Below are positions 7,817-17,009 of a stretch of 64,000 bases of DNA, piece by piece. The DNA comes from PMP191F sp047602185. Lineage in GTDB: Bacteria; Bacteroidota; Bacteroidia; Chitinophagales; Chitinophagaceae. Position 1 is the first letter of the stretch; each line of letters opens with the position of its first letter. The stretch is from positions 5,890,001 to 5,954,000 of the forward strand of contig JASGHY010000001.1 of assembly GCA_047602185.1 (NCBI GenBank), written 5' to 3'. The notes under the pieces are model-generated. The model saw only the letters and a program-made list of their open reading frames with translations. It had not been told where the DNA came from and searched no databases. A program made the position numbers and the translations under genes.

Positions 7817-9784
7817 TTATAATGAATTTTCCACTGGTTCAATTTCTACAGTTGTTCCCTGCGGTGCAGTTTTAGACCAGGTAATGTTCCAGCCGGAAAC
7901 TGCAGCCCTTTCTTTCATATTCCTGAGACCATTGCCTGTATTGCTGATATGTAGCATGCCCTTGCCATTATCAGCCACAGCTATTTTCCAATGACTGCCA
8001 CCGGTTATAAAAACAGTAAGTTTTTGTGTACCGCTGTGTTTAACTGCGTTGGTAATAGCTTCCTGGATGATCTGAAAAAGATGAAAAGCCTGTGTTGGCG
8101 GCAGCTCTGTATCCTCTTCAATATCTTCTTTCACTTCCATTTCTATGCCTGTATAACTTTTGGCAATGCGCTTCAGTAATACTTTGATCCTGTCACTGAT
8201 GGCGGTTAAGGTCAGGGAATCTTTATTCAGCGCCCAGATGGTATCACTCAGCTGCGCCACCATCGTTTGTGAATTGTGATTCAGCTCCTGCAGTGCTATA
8301 GCCTGCTGATCTTTTGAATTACCTGTCTGTAACACATCCAGGTTAGAAGCAATAGAAGCAGCATACGCGCCAAGATTATCGTGCAGGTCAGCAGCAATAC
8401 GTTTACGTTCACTTTCCTCTGCATCGGCTACAGCCTGTGCTGCCAGTTTCTTTTCATTCTCTATTGCCTGCGTTACTTTCAGTCGCTGCTTTTTGCGATA
8501 CTCCCTGAACAGGAAGAAAACGATCAGCATAATCACAACCAGCGAACCGATGGTGAATAATAGAGTATTGTTTTTCTGAACAATAGTAAGACGCTGCTGT
8601 ATAATCGTATTCTCCTTCTTCTGTACTTCGTATTTTGTCTGCATCTCAGCGATAGCCTGCTCCGTTTGTGCGTTTGAAAGAGAGTCTTTAGCTTCAATGA
8701 TCTGTTCCAGCAATTGCTGATACTGCTTTGTATCGCCTTTCAGTTTATAACATTTTGCAAGCAATTCGTAATAGATCAATCGTAGGGAAAGGGTGTTGGT
8801 AAACATTTGACCCTCTGTTGTGGGGGCATACAGATCACCACGCTGTAAAAACTTGTAGCAATAGGCAATGGCCTTATCCAGTTGATTCGTATTAATATAA
8901 AATTCTACCAGCGAAGTGTTATCATCCACCCACATATCTCCATCATGTGTTACACTGCGTACTTCAATCATTTCTTTCAATGCCGATTCAGCGCCGGTTG
9001 TATTTCCTGTCTTTAAGAACACCTTTGATTGCCGTTGCAATGCCATGGCAAGACTCATCAGGTTCTGTTGCTGCCGGAATAACTGTGTGCCTTTTTCACT
9101 GTAGAACACGGCTGAATCAAACTTGTTAGTTAAAAAATATCCTTCAGACAGGTTTATATATACAGCAGCACGTACAGTATTAAACTTTGGATCAGGAGTT
9201 AAAAAACTCATTGCCTGGTGAAACCATCGCAGGGCAGTAGCCGGTGTTTCGCGCATCAATGCAATAGAACCGATAGTGTTGAGGTTAGTACTGATAGCAA
9301 GTGTATCATTGTATTTTTCAGCTTCGCTTACCAGTTTGTATAATATTTCCAGCGCCTCGGAAAACTTCATTTTGCTTGAATAGCACATCGCCATTCTGCG
9401 GGCAGCCTTAAAATACACCTGCCTTTCGGCGGGCGATCTTGCATTGTTATTACTGATCACCGGTGTTATGATTGCCAGTGCGCTATCCAGCCACCCCCAC
9501 CTGTAATAATCATCGGCCATTGCTATGGCGGCAAGCTCTTCGGTTCTTTTATCGCCAAGCTTCTTTGCCATTTCCCATGCCTTATAAGCATAGAGGTCTA
9601 GTGTATCACGATCCAGGCTTTGCGATTCATCGCAAAGTGCAAGTATCGCTGTCAGCTTTGCCTTTTCATCCGGGGCATAGTAAATCCTTGTTCTCAGGCT
9701 GTCAATGATCTTTGTTTGCGCAGGAAGCAGGCCTGCACAAAAAAGCAGCAAGGTAATGGTAAGGATAAAACGGTTTGGGTTCAT
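7817..9784 (-). CDS. TPR-containing sensor histidine kinase (HisKA_3 type)
   Basis: A 655-residue kinase that would phosphorylate the adjacent NarL-type regulator. It has a signal peptide (1-22, ending LLPAQ), a periplasmic stretch of helical pairs typical of tetratricopeptide repeats (about 30-370), a coiled coil, one transmembrane helix (LLFTIGSLVVIMLIVFFLF), then the dimerisation box with the phospho-acceptor His in ERKRIAADLHDNLGAYAASI. The ATPase domain has EAITNAVKHSG (N box), VADNGKGM and GNGLRNMKERA. This architecture is common in Bacteroidota. The TPR region likely senses a periplasmic protein or peptide (inference). Confidence 0.92.
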   Translation of the reverse strand: MNPNRFILTITLLLFCAGLLPAQTKIIDSLRTRIYYAPDEKAKLTAILALCDESQSLDRDTLDLYAYKAWEMAKKLGDKRTEELAAIAMADDYYRWGWLDSALAIITPVISNNNARSPAERQVYFKAARRMAMCYSSKMKFSEALEILYKLVSEAEKYNDTLAISTNLNTIGSIALMRETPATALRWFHQAMSFLTPDPKFNTVRAAVYINLSEGYFLTNKFDSAVFYSEKGTQLFRQQQNLMSLAMALQRQSKVFLKTGNTTGAESALKEMIEVRSVTHDGDMWVDDNTSLVEFYINTNQLDKAIAYCYKFLQRGDLYAPTTEGQMFTNTLSLRLIYYELLAKCYKLKGDTKQYQQLLEQIIEAKDSLSNAQTEQAIAEMQTKYEVQKKENTIIQQRLTIVQKNNTLLFTIGSLVVIMLIVFFLFREYRKKQRLKVTQAIENEKKLAAQAVADAEESERKRIAADLHDNLGAYAASIASNLDVLQTGNSKDQQAIALQELNHNSQTMVAQLSDTIWALNKDSLTLTAISDRIKVLLKRIAKSYTGIEMEVKEDIEEDTELPPTQAFHLFQIIQEAITNAVKHSGTQKLTVFITGGSHWKIAVADNGKGMLHISNTGNGLRNMKERAAVSGWNITWSKTAPQGTTVEIEPVENSL

Positions 9785-9847
9785 GAGATACTAAATATAC
9801 TTTTTTCTGAACTCCCGTTAGTGAGGAAAGCTGTTTTATTCAGCAAT

Positions 9848-9924
9848 TTAACCTGACAGGCCGGGCATTTACACGACGGGGGAAAACTTCAACGCTTCAT
9901 TTCTGCCCGGACCTGGCAGGTCTG
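9848..9924. repeat. Inverted repeat between lipoprotein and kinase genes
   Basis: Arms 9850-9867 (aacctgacaggccgggca) and 9904-9922 pair with a few mismatches. The AACCTG-CAGG word recalls the MITE-like element described at 34640 and 42905. It lies between two leftward genes and could be a processing or weak termination hairpin. Confidence 0.6.
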
Positions 9925-9948
9925 CTTTTTATAAGCCGGTTTCTTTTA

Positions 9949-12900
9949 TTACTGGCTGCATGTACCTGCAATTATCTGCTGCTGGGTAGGGTTGTAGCCA
10001 TTGCCTGATACCGAATACTGTCCCGTAATAGAAGCTGCCTTTACCAGCTTGGTGATGCCGCAAAGATTTTTGAGTGCCGTATTTTGATTGATATTAATAT
10101 TGATAATAGTGCCTCCCACGTTGGCAAGTCCATCGATGTTTGTAAGTTTAGTGTTCTGGCCAACTGTGATCTCTGATTTCATAGAAGTTACCTTTTCAAA
10201 TCCCTGCAGGTCTTTCAGTTCTGCATTACGGGCAATGAAAACACCAACAACATTGGTCAGTGAAGCAAATCCTTTCAACGTTGTCAGTTTGTTATTGTCT
10301 GTAATATTGATCAGTCTGTTCTCACTCAGGCCGGAAGAGGTGAGTTTAGGAAAGCCTTCTACACCTGTTAACCCGGTATTCACGATCCGCATATCCTGGC
10401 CAATAGTTTCAAGACTGGCAAATCCTGAAATATCTGTAAGGTTAAGGCCACCAATGGTGAACATAGCGCCTACCGTTTTCAGGCTTTTAAAACCCTGTAT
10501 GCTGGTGAGAGGGCCGGTATACCCTGATCCACTGGCAGTTTCCAGTCCACAGGAATAGGCAATACTGGCCAGTTTATTGAATCCGTTAATGGTTTTCAGT
10601 TTTACATTGGCGCCGGGTATATTGGCATTAGAAATACTGAAGTCCCCGGTTACAGAGGTGAGGTTCGCAAAACCGTCAAGATTAACAATGCCCGGGCAAT
10701 TCGTAATGAGAAACCTGCCACAGGTTTTCAGCGCAGGTAGGTCAAAGGTCGCCAGGGCCTGAACAGTTTCATAACCACCATCGAGGTTGAAAGAATTAGA
10801 AACGGTTTCCAACGCACTCATATTAATGGTTGCCAGTTTAATATTGTGCGTAAGATCTACCGCTACTGTTTCTTTGAATTTAGGCATAATGATACTGCTG
10901 AGTTGTCCGTTTTCCTTACACGTAACATTCCCTTTTTCAAACAACGGAAAATTCGCAGTGGTCAGTGCCGCATTAATATTAATGGTGAGCCCTCCTGTAC
11001 TTTTTAATTTATTGGATACTGCAGTAATATCTGTCAGCAGATCATTACGGGTAATGCTCACCCAGTCTGTCATGTCAGCAGGTATATTGATACCATCAAG
11101 CGTGGTGAGCTTTATGCATTGGTCTATAGTAAGCCGGGCAGTACAAACAATATTCTTAATGCCACTCAATGAGGTCAGCGACGGATTATCTACCAGTGTC
11201 ATACCCCATCCGCCCAGTGTACCGCTGGCATTGGTAAACGTATTCAGGTTTTCCAGCAAGGTATTAGTGATCTCAATATTGCCACATTTATCTACTGACT
11301 TTAAATTGGGGATGGATAGTGTTTTCAATAACGGGTTACCGGTTATGCTGATATTGTCATTGCCAAGCGGGCTAACAACTTCAATAGACGGCAGGGTAAA
11401 TGCTACCAGCGACAGGTTATTATTAATGTGGATACCCTGCATGCTTTTGTTGGCTATTTTAGGAAAAGCTGCATTAATAAGCTGGTTATTGGATACCAAT
11501 GAAATGAACGACATGTCTTCCAGTTCTGCCAGGCCACCGAGGCTGGTAATGTTGTTACTTCTTAATTCAAGTCCCCATACTTTTTTCAAACTGATGATGC
11601 CTCCCAGGTCACTCATATTGGATACATAGAGCATACCTGCTACCTCTGTATAGGCTGAATCTATAAATGCTTTGAGGGTGGCGGCGCTATTGATAGAGTA
11701 ATTGCCATTGAAAACCTTGCCTGTTCCGGTGCCTGGATTTCCGGTACCTGTATTATCGCATACAGATACGGGTGTTTGTATCATGTAAGGCACCGATGGA
11801 TTTACAGTTAAAGCCAGGTCTTTGCTTCTTTTACCTGTTGCCACATCATAGATGGTCAATACCACATTGTCAATCCTGTTGGTCAGTGCGTTCAGGAAAA
11901 TGTATTGCGCGGTAAACCTTCCTTCTGTTCCAAAGATGGGAGCAGTAGTGCTTTTAACGATCGTATTACCGCTGCGCATGCTTAAAAATGCATAGCCACT
12001 GGTAACTGCTTTATTATCGCAGTTCACTGCCTTGCCATTAACGTTTACTATGGTTTGTCCGCTACCTCCGCCGCCTGTGTTCACTGGCGGAACGGTAATC
12101 GTGATTGTTGACGGAGGATTGGTAGGTGTTACATCAACAGTAACACGCTCACTTTCACTGGCAAATGTGGGTGATGCAGGAGGTACTTCATCTGTGGTAG
12201 GTGTATAATTGGTATTGGTGGGGTAATCGGGTCCACCGGGTTGCACTGGCATTACTGTTACTTCCATGCTTTCTGTCATGGTTGGCAGTGGGAAGGTAAC
12301 AGTAGTAGTACCGCCGGGAGGATTGCCTTTAGGATCGGGCGTAGGTGGTGGAAATGTATTGGTGTATAAAGTATTCTTCGTTTTCTTATCTCTTACCTGC
12401 AGTATAAAATCCGGGGGATGGTTGACGATATTCTCAATATCTTCCGGGGGCATGCTGGTAATATTGGGAACGATCCACCTGAGAATAATAGGCAGTATCA
12501 TCAACGGGTTCCAGTGATCATAGTTCCATACAGAAAAGTGCGCTACTTTACCTACGTATTTACCATTCTGGTATGTGCCGCTTCCTTCCTGTTTCCAGAT
12601 GCCTTTTGTTTCATCAAAGTACCACATATCAATGGTAGAGCTGGCAGAAGCCTGCAATTTCTGGGGAACAGGAATGGTAACAGTAGCCTGCATACCTGCC
12701 TTGATCTTTACTTTATTGCCTTTATCATCCAGCAGGTCAAGATCAGACATGCCATAAGATACAAGGGCACCACGTTTATTCTCTGAATTATCAGCAGCAA
12801 GATCACCCGGCATACGTGCAAAGAAATCAGGACTTGTTGGGTTAATATAATTAGCAACAACGGTCACCTGTCCTGTATAGCCTTCAATCGCATTGGCAGG

Positions 12901-13344
12901 TAGCTCCACTTTAATACCTCCGGAAGATTCTGCGGCTCCGCCGGCAGCAGCATTGATCTTACCAATACTTTTTTGCACCAGCAGTTTGATCAGTGGTGGT
13001 TTGGAGGTGCCGTCTTTCACTGGTTGAAAGATCCTTGAGCCATTAAAATAACCGGATTTAACAGCAGTAATATAACCACGTGCCTGGTCCAGGGAAACAT
13101 TGGTCAGTATATAAATTCCGTTTTCATCGGTAGTGGTCGATTTGCCGCCGCCTGCAACAGTTACCCCTTGCAGTGGCTTGTCCTGTTCGTCAACTATACG
13201 GCCAAATACATTGGTGCTAACAATCACACCTTCTTTTGGCAGATCGGGAATAGGAGGGTTATCATTACCGTCATGATCTCCTTTTCGACAGCTATTAACA
13301 GCTATTGCAAACAGGATAAGTAAGTAAAGGAAAGTCTGTTTCAT
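9949..13344 (-). CDS. Large surface lipoprotein with leucine-rich (receptor-L-like) repeats
   Basis: A 1131-residue predicted lipoprotein. The signal MKQTFLYLLILFAIAVNSC puts the lipid Cys at residue 19, followed by an acidic RKGDHDGND stretch that may direct surface export. Residues about 47-110 form a carboxypeptidase-regulatory-like beta domain (GRIVDEQDKPLQGVTV). Residues 125-280 form a ZU5-like beta region ending in VAHFSVWNYDHW. A Pro/Thr-rich linker follows (about 330-420). The rest is many short repeats of the type 'xLxxLxGFxxLxxVxGxxxIxxN', as in receptor L domains and BspA-like proteins. A role in binding or adhesion is likely; the ligand is unknown. Confidence 0.8.
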   Translation of the reverse strand: MKQTFLYLLILFAIAVNSCRKGDHDGNDNPPIPDLPKEGVIVSTNVFGRIVDEQDKPLQGVTVAGGGKSTTTDENGIYILTNVSLDQARGYITAVKSGYFNGSRIFQPVKDGTSKPPLIKLLVQKSIGKINAAAGGAAESSGGIKVELPANAIEGYTGQVTVVANYINPTSPDFFARMPGDLAADNSENKRGALVSYGMSDLDLLDDKGNKVKIKAGMQATVTIPVPQKLQASASSTIDMWYFDETKGIWKQEGSGTYQNGKYVGKVAHFSVWNYDHWNPLMILPIILRWIVPNITSMPPEDIENIVNHPPDFILQVRDKKTKNTLYTNTFPPPTPDPKGNPPGGTTTVTFPLPTMTESMEVTVMPVQPGGPDYPTNTNYTPTTDEVPPASPTFASESERVTVDVTPTNPPSTITITVPPVNTGGGGSGQTIVNVNGKAVNCDNKAVTSGYAFLSMRSGNTIVKSTTAPIFGTEGRFTAQYIFLNALTNRIDNVVLTIYDVATGKRSKDLALTVNPSVPYMIQTPVSVCDNTGTGNPGTGTGKVFNGNYSINSAATLKAFIDSAYTEVAGMLYVSNMSDLGGIISLKKVWGLELRSNNITSLGGLAELEDMSFISLVSNNQLINAAFPKIANKSMQGIHINNNLSLVAFTLPSIEVVSPLGNDNISITGNPLLKTLSIPNLKSVDKCGNIEITNTLLENLNTFTNASGTLGGWGMTLVDNPSLTSLSGIKNIVCTARLTIDQCIKLTTLDGINIPADMTDWVSITRNDLLTDITAVSNKLKSTGGLTININAALTTANFPLFEKGNVTCKENGQLSSIIMPKFKETVAVDLTHNIKLATINMSALETVSNSFNLDGGYETVQALATFDLPALKTCGRFLITNCPGIVNLDGFANLTSVTGDFSISNANIPGANVKLKTINGFNKLASIAYSCGLETASGSGYTGPLTSIQGFKSLKTVGAMFTIGGLNLTDISGFASLETIGQDMRIVNTGLTGVEGFPKLTSSGLSENRLINITDNNKLTTLKGFASLTNVVGVFIARNAELKDLQGFEKVTSMKSEITVGQNTKLTNIDGLANVGGTIINININQNTALKNLCGITKLVKAASITGQYSVSGNGYNPTQQQIIAGTCSQ

Positions 13345-13831
13345 GCTTCCTGTGCTTTGATGATGATTTGATGAGGCAAAAATCTCATCTTCAGCACGCG
13401 CCGGAAATACTCAATTTGTAGTAGGGGGATGAGGGTTGTGGGTCTCAGGATACAAGTTGAGAGATGTTGGATACTGGATCTTGGTTACTGGTTGCTGGAC
13501 GTTGGATAATACATCTCTGAGTAACCGGAATCAGGCAACCGGAATCCGGTAACGTTTTCACGTTTCACGCAAAGGCTGCAAAGGGGCGCAAAGCCGCATA
13601 CTATTTTGGTTGGCGATTAGCAGGTTGTAGGTAGAGAAATACAGGATGCTGGGTACTGGCTACTGGAATCTGGATAATACATCTCTGAGTAACTGGAATC
13701 CGGCAACCGGTATCCGGTAACCTGTTTTCACGTCTCACATCTCACGATCTGACATCCAGTATCTGGCATCTGGTATCCGGTAACTTGTATTTCACGATTG
13801 CCGCCTGCCGATTAACCACTAATGTCGTTGA

Positions 13832-13911
13832 ATCCAGCTCCGGAGGAGCTACCTGTTTATAGAGAATAAATTTTTTTAAAGGTATTCAGCTCCGGTAGGA
13901 GCTTCCTGTAA
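13832..13911. repeat. Paired AGCTCC hairpins, copy 2
   Basis: Same double-palindrome unit as at 6011-6088: AGCTCCGGAGGAGCT, an AT-rich spacer with CCTGTTTATAG, then AGCTCCGGTAGGAGCT and TCCTGT. Confidence 0.85.
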
Positions 13912-14012
13912 GTATCCGGAAACTCCCGGAATCCGGCAACCGATATCCGGTAACGTTTTCACGTTTCACATCTCACGATTGCCGCCTGCCGATTAACCAC
14001 TCAATGTCGTTA

Positions 14013-14091
14013 AATCCAGCTCCGGAGGAGCTTCCTGTTTATAGAAAATCAATTTTTAAAGGTATTCAGCTCCGGTAGGAGCTTCCTGTAA
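14013..14091. repeat. Paired AGCTCC hairpins, copy 3
   Basis: Third copy of the unit, about 181 bases after copy 2 and part of the same duplicated block. Confidence 0.85.
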
Positions 14092-14409
14092 GTATCCGGA
14101 AACTCCCGGAATCCGGTAACGTTTTCACGACTCACGATTGCCGTCTGCCGATTCACGATATTGCCGATTCGAACCCGAAACCTCAAACCCGACACCCGAA
14201 ACTGTATTCCCCGCCGTTTTTACAAAATACGCCTTTAGCACAAACACCAACTAAAGACCTGACAAACACGAATACTACAAACGATAACAGGCTTATCATA
14301 ACCCCTTTCCGGCAAATCATTAAAAACCAATCTGTTATTTCAAAAAGGGAAAAAACGGCAAAAATGGCATAGATGGCGGAGAATTTGGAAAGCGGCTAAT
14401 CCGCATAGT

Positions 14410-15135
14410 ATGTTTGCAAACATGGCAAAACAAGGATACTTCAAATTTGAACGCACCTTTGGCTGCGTCACCTTTTACCGGGTGGGCGACAAGTGGTACT
14501 TTCGGCAGAAAAGTTCCCTTAGTAGCCAGAAGGTAAAGACCAGCAAGCGGTTTACCAATACTATGGCAAATGCCCACCGCCTCGGCAAAGGAGCCAGGCT
14601 GGCATCAATAGTGTACAGGAAATTACCGGAAAGTTGGAAAATGTTTGAGTTATACCAAAAGCTCACAGGCATTGCTGCGCAACTGCTGAAAGAAGGGAAA
14701 TGTGATGACGATATCGTGCAGGCATTGGAGCTACAACTTTACGACTGGGGCTATCAAAAAGCGATCAGCTACCCTGTTATCCGGCATGTCAAAAAGAAAA
14801 AGATCAAGTTGCGCACACCCGGGCAATGTAAGAAGATGGAAGAAGGCGAAAACCGAAGTCTGATGTCTGAAGTCGGAGAAAGACACAAGGTTCAGGGCAC
14901 AAGAAAAATACGAAGTAAGAAGTACAGTGGTAAAATTTCGCAGGAAAGGCACAAGGAAAAACAAATGAGAAATAATGAATGTGGAATCAGAAATAAAGAA
15001 GGAGGAAAGAAGTTGAAAAGATGGAACTGCAAATTGCCCACAATTTGTATTTCCGTCTCACGTTTAACATTTCACCTTTCACAGTCCAGCATCTTGTATC
15101 CAGAAACCAGCATCTGGCAACCCACTCACGATTAA
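14410..15135 (+). CDS. Hypothetical protein; C-terminal 40% read from repeat sequence
   Basis: 241 codons. Residues 5 to about 140 look like a real domain: GYFKFERTFGCVTFYRVGDK, a basic KTSKRFTNTM segment, ASIVYRKLPESWKMF, then a helical part. I recall similar short proteins in multiple copies in Chitinophagaceae but know no function. From about residue 150 the codons run through sequence related to the dispersed repeat at 26064-26318 (words 'aaaaacaaatgag', 'aagaagtac', 'ggtaaaat'), followed by 'cagcatctggcaac' words. The original stop codon was probably lost or replaced by the repeat. ATG 14422 is an alternative start. Confidence 0.55.
   Translation: MFANMAKQGYFKFERTFGCVTFYRVGDKWYFRQKSSLSSQKVKTSKRFTNTMANAHRLGKGARLASIVYRKLPESWKMFELYQKLTGIAAQLLKEGKCDDDIVQALELQLYDWGYQKAISYPVIRHVKKKKIKLRTPGQCKKMEEGENRSLMSEVGERHKVQGTRKIRSKKYSGKISQERHKEKQMRNNECGIRNKEGGKKLKRWNCKLPTICISVSRLTFHLSQSSILYPETSIWQPTHD
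14885..15135. repeat. Diverged copy of the long dispersed repeat, inside an ORF
   Basis: It shares ordered words with the repeat at 26064-26318 in the same orientation, then runs into 'tccagcatcttgtatcc' words like those at 13440-13770. It covers the 3' end of the hypothetical gene. Confidence 0.5.
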
Positions 15136-15245
15136 CGATTCGTGCCTCACGAACTCACATTTCAAACATCAGATCTCGGATTGTAAGGATCCGAAACATT
15201 TTCGCGCAACCCCGGGCGCCAGCGTAGATACTCTGACACTTTTGA

Positions 15246-15275
15246 AAATAAAAAAGGCCGCTCCTGAGAGCGACC
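15246..15275 (-). terminator. Terminator of the heme operon (after hemL)
   Basis: An 8-bp stem (GGTCGCTC / GAGCGGCC on the minus strand, one G-T pair) with a TCAG loop is followed by CCTTTTTTATTTT in the leftward direction. It lies about 90 bases past the hemL stop. Confidence 0.8.
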
Positions 15276-15298
15276 AGTAATTATTTAGTTATCAGCAT

Positions 15299-15345
15299 AT
15301 AGACAAACTGCCATTAAACGGCTTAACCTGTCAGGTCTAAGCTGA
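15299..15345. repeat. Half copy of the 'AACCTGTCAGGTCT' element
   Basis: It matches, in reverse orientation, the right half of the MITE-like element at 34640-34765: 'caaactgc', then 'ggcttaacctgtcaggtct', then 'aagctg'. The other half is missing. It sits between hemL and its terminator. Confidence 0.65.
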
Positions 15346-15366
15346 TAAAGAAAGTTAGAAAATTAG

Positions 15367-16656
15367 TTATGCCAGGATCTCCTGCAGGCTTTCTTTTACT
15401 GCATTAATGGTATAATCCAGGTCACCTTGTGTTAACGCATTACAGAGGAACCAGCTTTCAAAAGCAGAAGGCGGTAGGTACACACCGCGTTTCAGCAATG
15501 CATGGAAGAACTTTTTAAACAATTCATTATTGGCTGCCGCCGCTGTGGCAAAATCAGTAACAGGCTTATCACTGAAATGCACACTGATCATTGAACCCAC
15601 CTGGTTAATGACATAAGGGGCGTTGGCTGCTTTCAATACTTTATCCAATCCTTTGTGCAGGTAATTGGTTTTTTCTTCCAGCTCAGTATAAATATTGGGA
15701 TTACTTTTTAATTCCTGCAGTAAAGTATAACCAGCGATCATAGCAATAGGGTTACCACTTAAAGTACCTGCCTGGTACACGTTACCCAACGGTGAAATCT
15801 TCTCCATGATCTCTCTCTTACCACCAAAAGCACCTACGGGCATACCGCCACCGATCACTTTGCCATAAGTAACAAGATCAGCATTGACCTTTAGTCTTTC
15901 CTGTGCGCCGCCTTTTGCCAGGCGGAAACCGGTCATTACCTCATCCATAATAAATACGATGCCTGCTGTGTCACATAACTTGCGTAGCTCTTCAAGGAAG
16001 CCGGGCGATGGAGGAATACAACCCATATTACCCGCTACCGGTTCTATAATGATAGCTGCGATATCATTGGGATGATCGGCTACCAGTTGTTTTACGGCTT
16101 CCAGGTCATTGTAGGGAGCAGTAAGCGTATCATTCGCTACGCCACCTGTAACACCCGGTACGGTTTGTATATTAAAGGTAGCAAGACCACTTCCTGCTTT
16201 TACAAGAAAGCTGTCTGCATGACCATGATAGCAACCTTCAAATTTCACGATCTTATTACGACCGGTATAGCCTCTTGCCAAACGGATAGCGCTCATACAG
16301 GCTTCAGTTCCACTGTTTACCATGCGCACAAGGTCCACATTAGGTACCATGCTTTTGATGAGTTCTGCCACTTCTATTTCCAGTTCGGTAGGTGCACCAA
16401 AAGAGGTAGAGTCCTGTACCTTTTCCTGGATAGCTTTTACTACTGGTTCATAAGCATGCCCCAGGATCATCGGTCCCCAGGAGTTGATATAATCGATATA
16501 CTTATTACCGTCTGCATCGTACAGGTAAGCCCCCTTGGCCTTTTTCATAAAAATAGGAGTACCACCTACACTTTTAAATGCACGCACCGGCGAGTTTACT
16601 CCACCGGGAATGCTCTGCTGCGCACGGTCAAAGAGTGATTTACTGTTTTCGTACAT
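15367..16656 (-). CDS. hemL: Glutamate-1-semialdehyde 2,1-aminomutase
   Basis: A PLP enzyme that converts glutamate-1-semialdehyde to 5-aminolevulinate, the second committed step of the C5 route to heme. Its 429 residues are full length. Motifs are IPGGVNSPVRAF at the N-terminus, NSGTEA, EGCYHGHADSF, FIMDEVMTGFR and the PLP Lys in TYGKVIGGGMPVGAFGG. It is the last gene of the leftward heme cluster, separated from hemB by a 353-bp repeat-bearing gap, so it may also have its own promoter. Confidence 0.97.
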   Translation of the reverse strand: MYENSKSLFDRAQQSIPGGVNSPVRAFKSVGGTPIFMKKAKGAYLYDADGNKYIDYINSWGPMILGHAYEPVVKAIQEKVQDSTSFGAPTELEIEVAELIKSMVPNVDLVRMVNSGTEACMSAIRLARGYTGRNKIVKFEGCYHGHADSFLVKAGSGLATFNIQTVPGVTGGVANDTLTAPYNDLEAVKQLVADHPNDIAAIIIEPVAGNMGCIPPSPGFLEELRKLCDTAGIVFIMDEVMTGFRLAKGGAQERLKVNADLVTYGKVIGGGMPVGAFGGKREIMEKISPLGNVYQAGTLSGNPIAMIAGYTLLQELKSNPNIYTELEEKTNYLHKGLDKVLKAANAPYVINQVGSMISVHFSDKPVTDFATAAAANNELFKKFFHALLKRGVYLPPSAFESWFLCNALTQGDLDYTINAVKESLQEILA

Positions 16657-17009
16657 GGAAGTGTGTTATAAGTTATTGTTGTATACTTAATGCTAATGTA
16701 GTCCGAAAGAAAAATGCAAGCTGCGAGCCGTGAGAAAACAAGTTGGCAGTTGGCAATACAAGCTATGAGCTTTGAGCTACGAGCCGCGAGAAAACAAGGT
16801 GGCAGTTGATAATTTGCAGTTGAATCTTTCAAACATCAGATTTCAGACTTCTGCCTCTTTGCATTTTCCTTCGAAATTCGATATTCAAAATTCAGCATTC
16901 GATATTTTACCTGCCGTACTTCTAACTTCGTATTTCGTACTTGCTGCTCTCCTTATTCCTCATTTGCTCTCCCTTGTGCCTTTCCTTCTCACATTTTCAA
17001 AATAACTAA
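16657..17009. repeat. Left copy of the ~250-bp inverted repeat (hemL-hemB gap)
   Basis: Bases 16732 to about 16978 match the reverse complement of 26064-26318 almost base for base, apart from a 7-base indel near 16838. The segment starts with 'gagaaaacaagttggcagt', contains the stretch tcgaaattcgatattcaaaa, and ends with 'cattcctcatttg'-like words. A part of it is also duplicated locally (16716-16742). Together the two copies bracket hemB through hemH. No real gene is here. Confidence 0.85.

Larger units (their letters stand above)
13345..14409. repeat. 1.06-kb gap filled with dispersed word repeats
   Basis: No ORF is supported. The stretch 13440-13770 is made of permuted 'ggatactgg / atctgg / tccggtaac' words, with two near copies of a ~75-base block at about 13490-13560 and 13650-13725. 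From 13790 to 14110 a ~181-bp block occurs twice, and each copy contains a paired AGCTCC hairpin unit. The last 200 bases before the next gene are AT-rich unique sequence and probably hold its promoter. Confidence 0.75.

Noticed and set aside
10787..11629. 280-codon ORF on the plus strand
   Set aside because: It is an antisense shadow of the leucine-rich lipoprotein, with no domain or composition of its own.
14160..14200. 'gattcgaacccgaaacctc' looks like a tRNA T-loop
   Set aside because: No acceptor or anticodon stem can be formed around it. It lies among 'ccgattcacgat' repeat words.
16772..17005. ORF sharing its N-terminus with one at 25917-26279 minus, as if a gene family
   Set aside because: The shared peptide is only the translation of the two copies of the 250-bp inverted repeat. 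The frames diverge after the indel.
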